A DNA stretch of 7,843 nucleotides from Chitinophaga pinensis (lineage in GTDB: Bacteria; Bacteroidota; Bacteroidia; UKL13-3). Below the pieces are notes generated by a model. That model searched no databases. It saw only the letters and a list, made by a program, of their open reading frames with translations, and was not told where the DNA came from. Made by a program: the position numbers and the translations under genes. Positions 5,963 through 7,843 of this stretch are shown one piece after another. The stretch spans positions 1-7,843 of the forward strand of contig CAMCQX010000061.1 of NCBI GenBank assembly GCA_945876985.1, read 5' to 3'. Every line of letters begins with the position of its first letter. The stretch's first letter is position 1.

Positions 5963-7366
5963 ATGTATATAATAAAATTTGGAACTGACGGTTGGCGCGG
6001 AATTATAGCTGATGAATTTACAGTAGAAAACGTTAAACGTGTAGCGCAAGGAACAGCAGATTTTGTGAAAGCAAATTTTGCCAATAATTTAAACGTAGTT
6101 TTGGGTCACGATTGCCGTTTTGCAGGTGAATTATTTGCTGAAATAACTGCAAAAGTTTTATGTGCCAATGGCATCAAAGTAATCATGGCAAAAGGATTTG
6201 TTAGCACACCAATGATTAGTTTGGGAGCAGTAAAACAAGGAGCTGCTTTGGGTGTAATCATTACTGCTAGCCATAATCCTCCGGCTTATAACGGATTTAA
6301 ACTAAAAGCACATTATGGCGGACCAAGCAGTCCTGCGGTAATTGATGCTGTTGAAAATGCCATTCCAAATACTTTTGCTATGCCTTTAAAAAGCATGGAA
6401 ACTTTAATAAGCGAAGGCATGATTTCTTACACTGATTTAGAAACCATGTATGTAGATGAAGTTGAAAGTAAGTTTGATTTAAAAACTATCAAAGAAAGTA
6501 AAATGGAATTTGCTTACGATGCCATGTATGGTGCTGGGCAAAATGTAATGCGCAGGTTATTTCCAGAAATTACTTTATTACATTGCGATTATAATCCAGG
6601 ATTTGACGGACAAGCGCCAGAACCTATTCATAAAAACTTAACTGAGTTTAGCGAGTTAATTCGCATCAGCGAGGAAATAGATTGTGGATTAGTAACCGAT
6701 GGTGATGCAGATAGAATAGGCTTGTACAACAAAAAGGGGGAGTTTGTAGATTCACATCACATTATACTTTTATTGGTTCATTATTTACACAAATATAAAG
6801 GAATGGATGGTAAAGTAATTACTACTTTTAGCGCCACTTCTAAAATTACTGAATTAGCAAAAGCTTATGGCTTACCCATAGAAATTACCAAAATTGGTTT
6901 TAAATACATTTGCGAAAAAATGGTGACCGAAAACGTGTTAGTAGGTGGCGAAGAAAGCGGTGGAATAGCTATTAAAGGCTTTATTCCAGAACGCGATGGT
7001 ATTTGGATTGGTTTAACACTTTGGGAATTTATGGCTAAAACTGGAAAGAGTTTAGACGAATTAATTCAAGAAGTGTACGATGTGGTTGGTAGCTTCGCAA
7101 TGGGTAGAATTGATTTACACATTACCGAAGAAATTAAACAAGCTGTATTGGCAAATTGCAAAGCAGGAAAATACACCCAATTTGGTAGCTATAAAATAGA
7201 AAAAACCGAAGACTTAGATGGCTTCAAATTCCATTTAGGAAATGGCGAATGGGTAATGATTCGTGCAAGCGGAACTGAGCCTGTATTACGTGTTTACAGC
7301 GAATCGAGCACCAACGAAAAAGCAACTGCCATATTAGAAGCTACCAAAGCAGTTTTGTTGGCTTAA
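5963..7366 (+). CDS. Alpha-D-phosphohexomutase (phosphoglucomutase/phosphomannomutase family)
   Basis: This cytosolic enzyme moves the phosphate between C6 and C1 of a hexose, giving glucose-1-P or mannose-1-P for nucleotide sugars, capsule, LPS or glycogen. The 467-residue protein has all four family domains. FGTDGWRG is at 6-13; the phosphoserine loop TASHNPP (101-107) has catalytic S103; the Mg loop DGDADR (246-251) has D246, D248 and D250; the sugar-specificity loop GGEESGG is at 328-334; and the phosphate-binding loop RASGTEP is at 434-440. The GEESGG loop suits glucose or mannose phosphate, while GlmM and PNGM enzymes differ in this region. Which sugar is preferred cannot be fixed by eye, so I give no symbol. 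The ATG has an A-rich leader instead of a Shine-Dalgarno site. A terminator closes the gene, so it is probably transcribed alone. Confidence 0.93.
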   Translation: MYIIKFGTDGWRGIIADEFTVENVKRVAQGTADFVKANFANNLNVVLGHDCRFAGELFAEITAKVLCANGIKVIMAKGFVSTPMISLGAVKQGAALGVIITASHNPPAYNGFKLKAHYGGPSSPAVIDAVENAIPNTFAMPLKSMETLISEGMISYTDLETMYVDEVESKFDLKTIKESKMEFAYDAMYGAGQNVMRRLFPEITLLHCDYNPGFDGQAPEPIHKNLTEFSELIRISEEIDCGLVTDGDADRIGLYNKKGEFVDSHHIILLLVHYLHKYKGMDGKVITTFSATSKITELAKAYGLPIEITKIGFKYICEKMVTENVLVGGEESGGIAIKGFIPERDGIWIGLTLWEFMAKTGKSLDELIQEVYDVVGSFAMGRIDLHITEEIKQAVLANCKAGKYTQFGSYKIEKTEDLDGFKFHLGNGEWVMIRASGTEPVLRVYSESSTNEKATAILEATKAVLLA

Positions 7367-7385
7367 TATTTTAAAACATCAATTC

Positions 7386-7416
7386 AAAAAGCTGTCTATA
7401 AAAGGCAGCTTTTTTT
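7386..7416 (+). terminator. Rho-independent terminator after the phosphohexomutase gene
   Basis: AAAAAGCTGTC and GGCAGCTTTTT form an 11-bp stem with one wobble pair around a 7-nt loop (TATAAAA), and the T-run continues to 7416. It begins 20 bp after the stop codon. The A-run on the left could also make it work for minus-strand transcription. Confidence 0.88.
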
Positions 7417-7471
7417 GTGAGATAAATTGCATATTTATTGAGTTAGGCAAATAAAAATAATAAATAAATAA

Positions 7472-7524
7472 AACCACATAGATACACAGTTTATAAGCTA
7501 TGTTATCTATGTGCCTATGTGGTT
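7472..7524. repeat. CTATGT-rich imperfect inverted repeat
   Basis: The arms AACCACATAGATACACAG (7472-7489) and CTATGTGCCTATGTGGTT (7507-7524) pair at 15 of 18 positions. The 17-nt centre carries a third CTATGT (7498-7503). This resembles CCACATAG/CTATGTGG palindromes that I recall as dispersed in Bacteroidota genomes. The remaining gap (7417-7471 and 7525-7616) is AT-rich and shows no gene. Confidence 0.75.
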
Positions 7525-7616
7525 CAATATTCTTTTTAAAAGAAAAAACATCAAACTTCAAAAAAGATGAAAATATTTTTTCGCTGTTTTTAGTTTTTTT
7601 TAAGTAAAATTGCTTC

Positions 7617-7843
7617 ATGCCTATCGTTAATTCTTTAGTAAGTTGGTACCTAAAAAAGCGTGTTCCTTTTATTGATAGAATGATGCTTAGCCCTCATGCA
7701 GTGCAGGAAGAACAGCTTACTAAATTATTAAATATTGCCGAATTAACTTCTTTTGGCACAGCCAATAAATTTAGTAGCATCAGAAATTTTGAAGATTTTA
7801 AAAAACAAGTTCCCATCACTAATTACGATGGTTTTAAAACATA
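7617..7843 (+). CDS. GH3 auxin-responsive-promoter family protein, N-terminal part (runs off the right edge)
   Basis: Translation gives 75 codons, beginning MPIVNSLVSWYLKKRVPFID and continuing with LLNIAELTSFG, KFSSIRNFEDFKKQVPITNYDGF. This matches the N-terminus I know from bacterial GH3-family proteins: a short NSLVSWxLKKR helix, then TxFGxxxxFSSIxxxExFKxxVPIxxYxxxK. Plant GH3 proteins are acyl-acid amido synthetases of the adenylate-forming (ANL) superfamily. Bacterial members are common in Bacteroidota and their substrates are unknown to me. The ATP-binding motifs lie beyond the window. A TAAAATTG sequence (7605-7612), one base off TAnnTTTG, ends only 4 nt before the ATG, so the transcript could be almost leaderless. 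A terminator upstream separates it from the phosphohexomutase gene. Confidence 0.8.
   Translation, partial: MPIVNSLVSWYLKKRVPFIDRMMLSPHAVQEEQLTKLLNIAELTSFGTANKFSSIRNFEDFKKQVPITNYDGFKT

Noticed and set aside
5788..6084. Minus-strand 98-codon ORF in the divergent region
   Set aside because: It overlaps the start of the well-supported phosphohexomutase and includes repeat copy D; the translation has no family features.
7379..7618. Minus-strand 79-codon ORF in the gap before the GH3 gene
   Set aside because: It reads through the terminator and the CTATGT inverted repeat and is AT-rich low-complexity sequence.

Overview
The window looks like a chromosomal fragment of an AT-rich member of the Bacteroidota. 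Four things point there: a very large secreted protein ending in a type IX secretion (T9SS) sorting domain; a TonB-dependent receptor of a sub-type common in that phylum; a bacterial GH3-family protein with the N-terminus typical of Bacteroidota; and A-rich leaders without Shine-Dalgarno sites, some with TAnnTTTG-like promoter elements. Placement below phylum is not supported by what I can see.

Layout. The left three quarters are transcribed leftwards (minus strand). In order these are the first 259 codons of a FecA-like TonB-dependent receptor (running off the left edge), a complete type 1 isopentenyl-diphosphate isomerase (idi), a 99-residue stand-alone GIY-YIG nuclease, and a 1137-residue surface protein. 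The surface protein has 12 NHL beta-propeller units, two nearly identical 180-residue Ig/PKD-like modules and the T9SS tail. A 258-bp divergent region (5705-5962) separates this from the rightward genes: a complete alpha-D-phosphohexomutase (phosphoglucomutase/phosphomannomutase type) followed by a clear terminator, and the first 75 codons of a GH3 auxin-responsive-promoter family protein (running off the right edge).

Non-coding content. The gaps are rich in small palindromic repeats. Four copies of a GTCAT...ATGAC element lie at 1556-1652, 1661-1745, 2098-2183 and, shortened, 5810-5846. Two of them tightly bracket the GIY-YIG gene in the same orientation. Three further hairpins fill 2198-2290 and abut the stop codon of the NHL gene. 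A CTATGT-type inverted repeat lies at 7472-7524. A 25-bp near-perfect palindrome sits just upstream of the TonB receptor and is a candidate operator.

The genes do not form one pathway: isoprenoid synthesis, sugar-phosphate metabolism, outer-membrane uptake and a surface protein appear to be independent units. The most intriguing assembly is the GIY-YIG nuclease with its flanking palindromic repeats, which could be a small mobile or repeat-maintaining unit. That is an inference; only the arrangement itself is seen.
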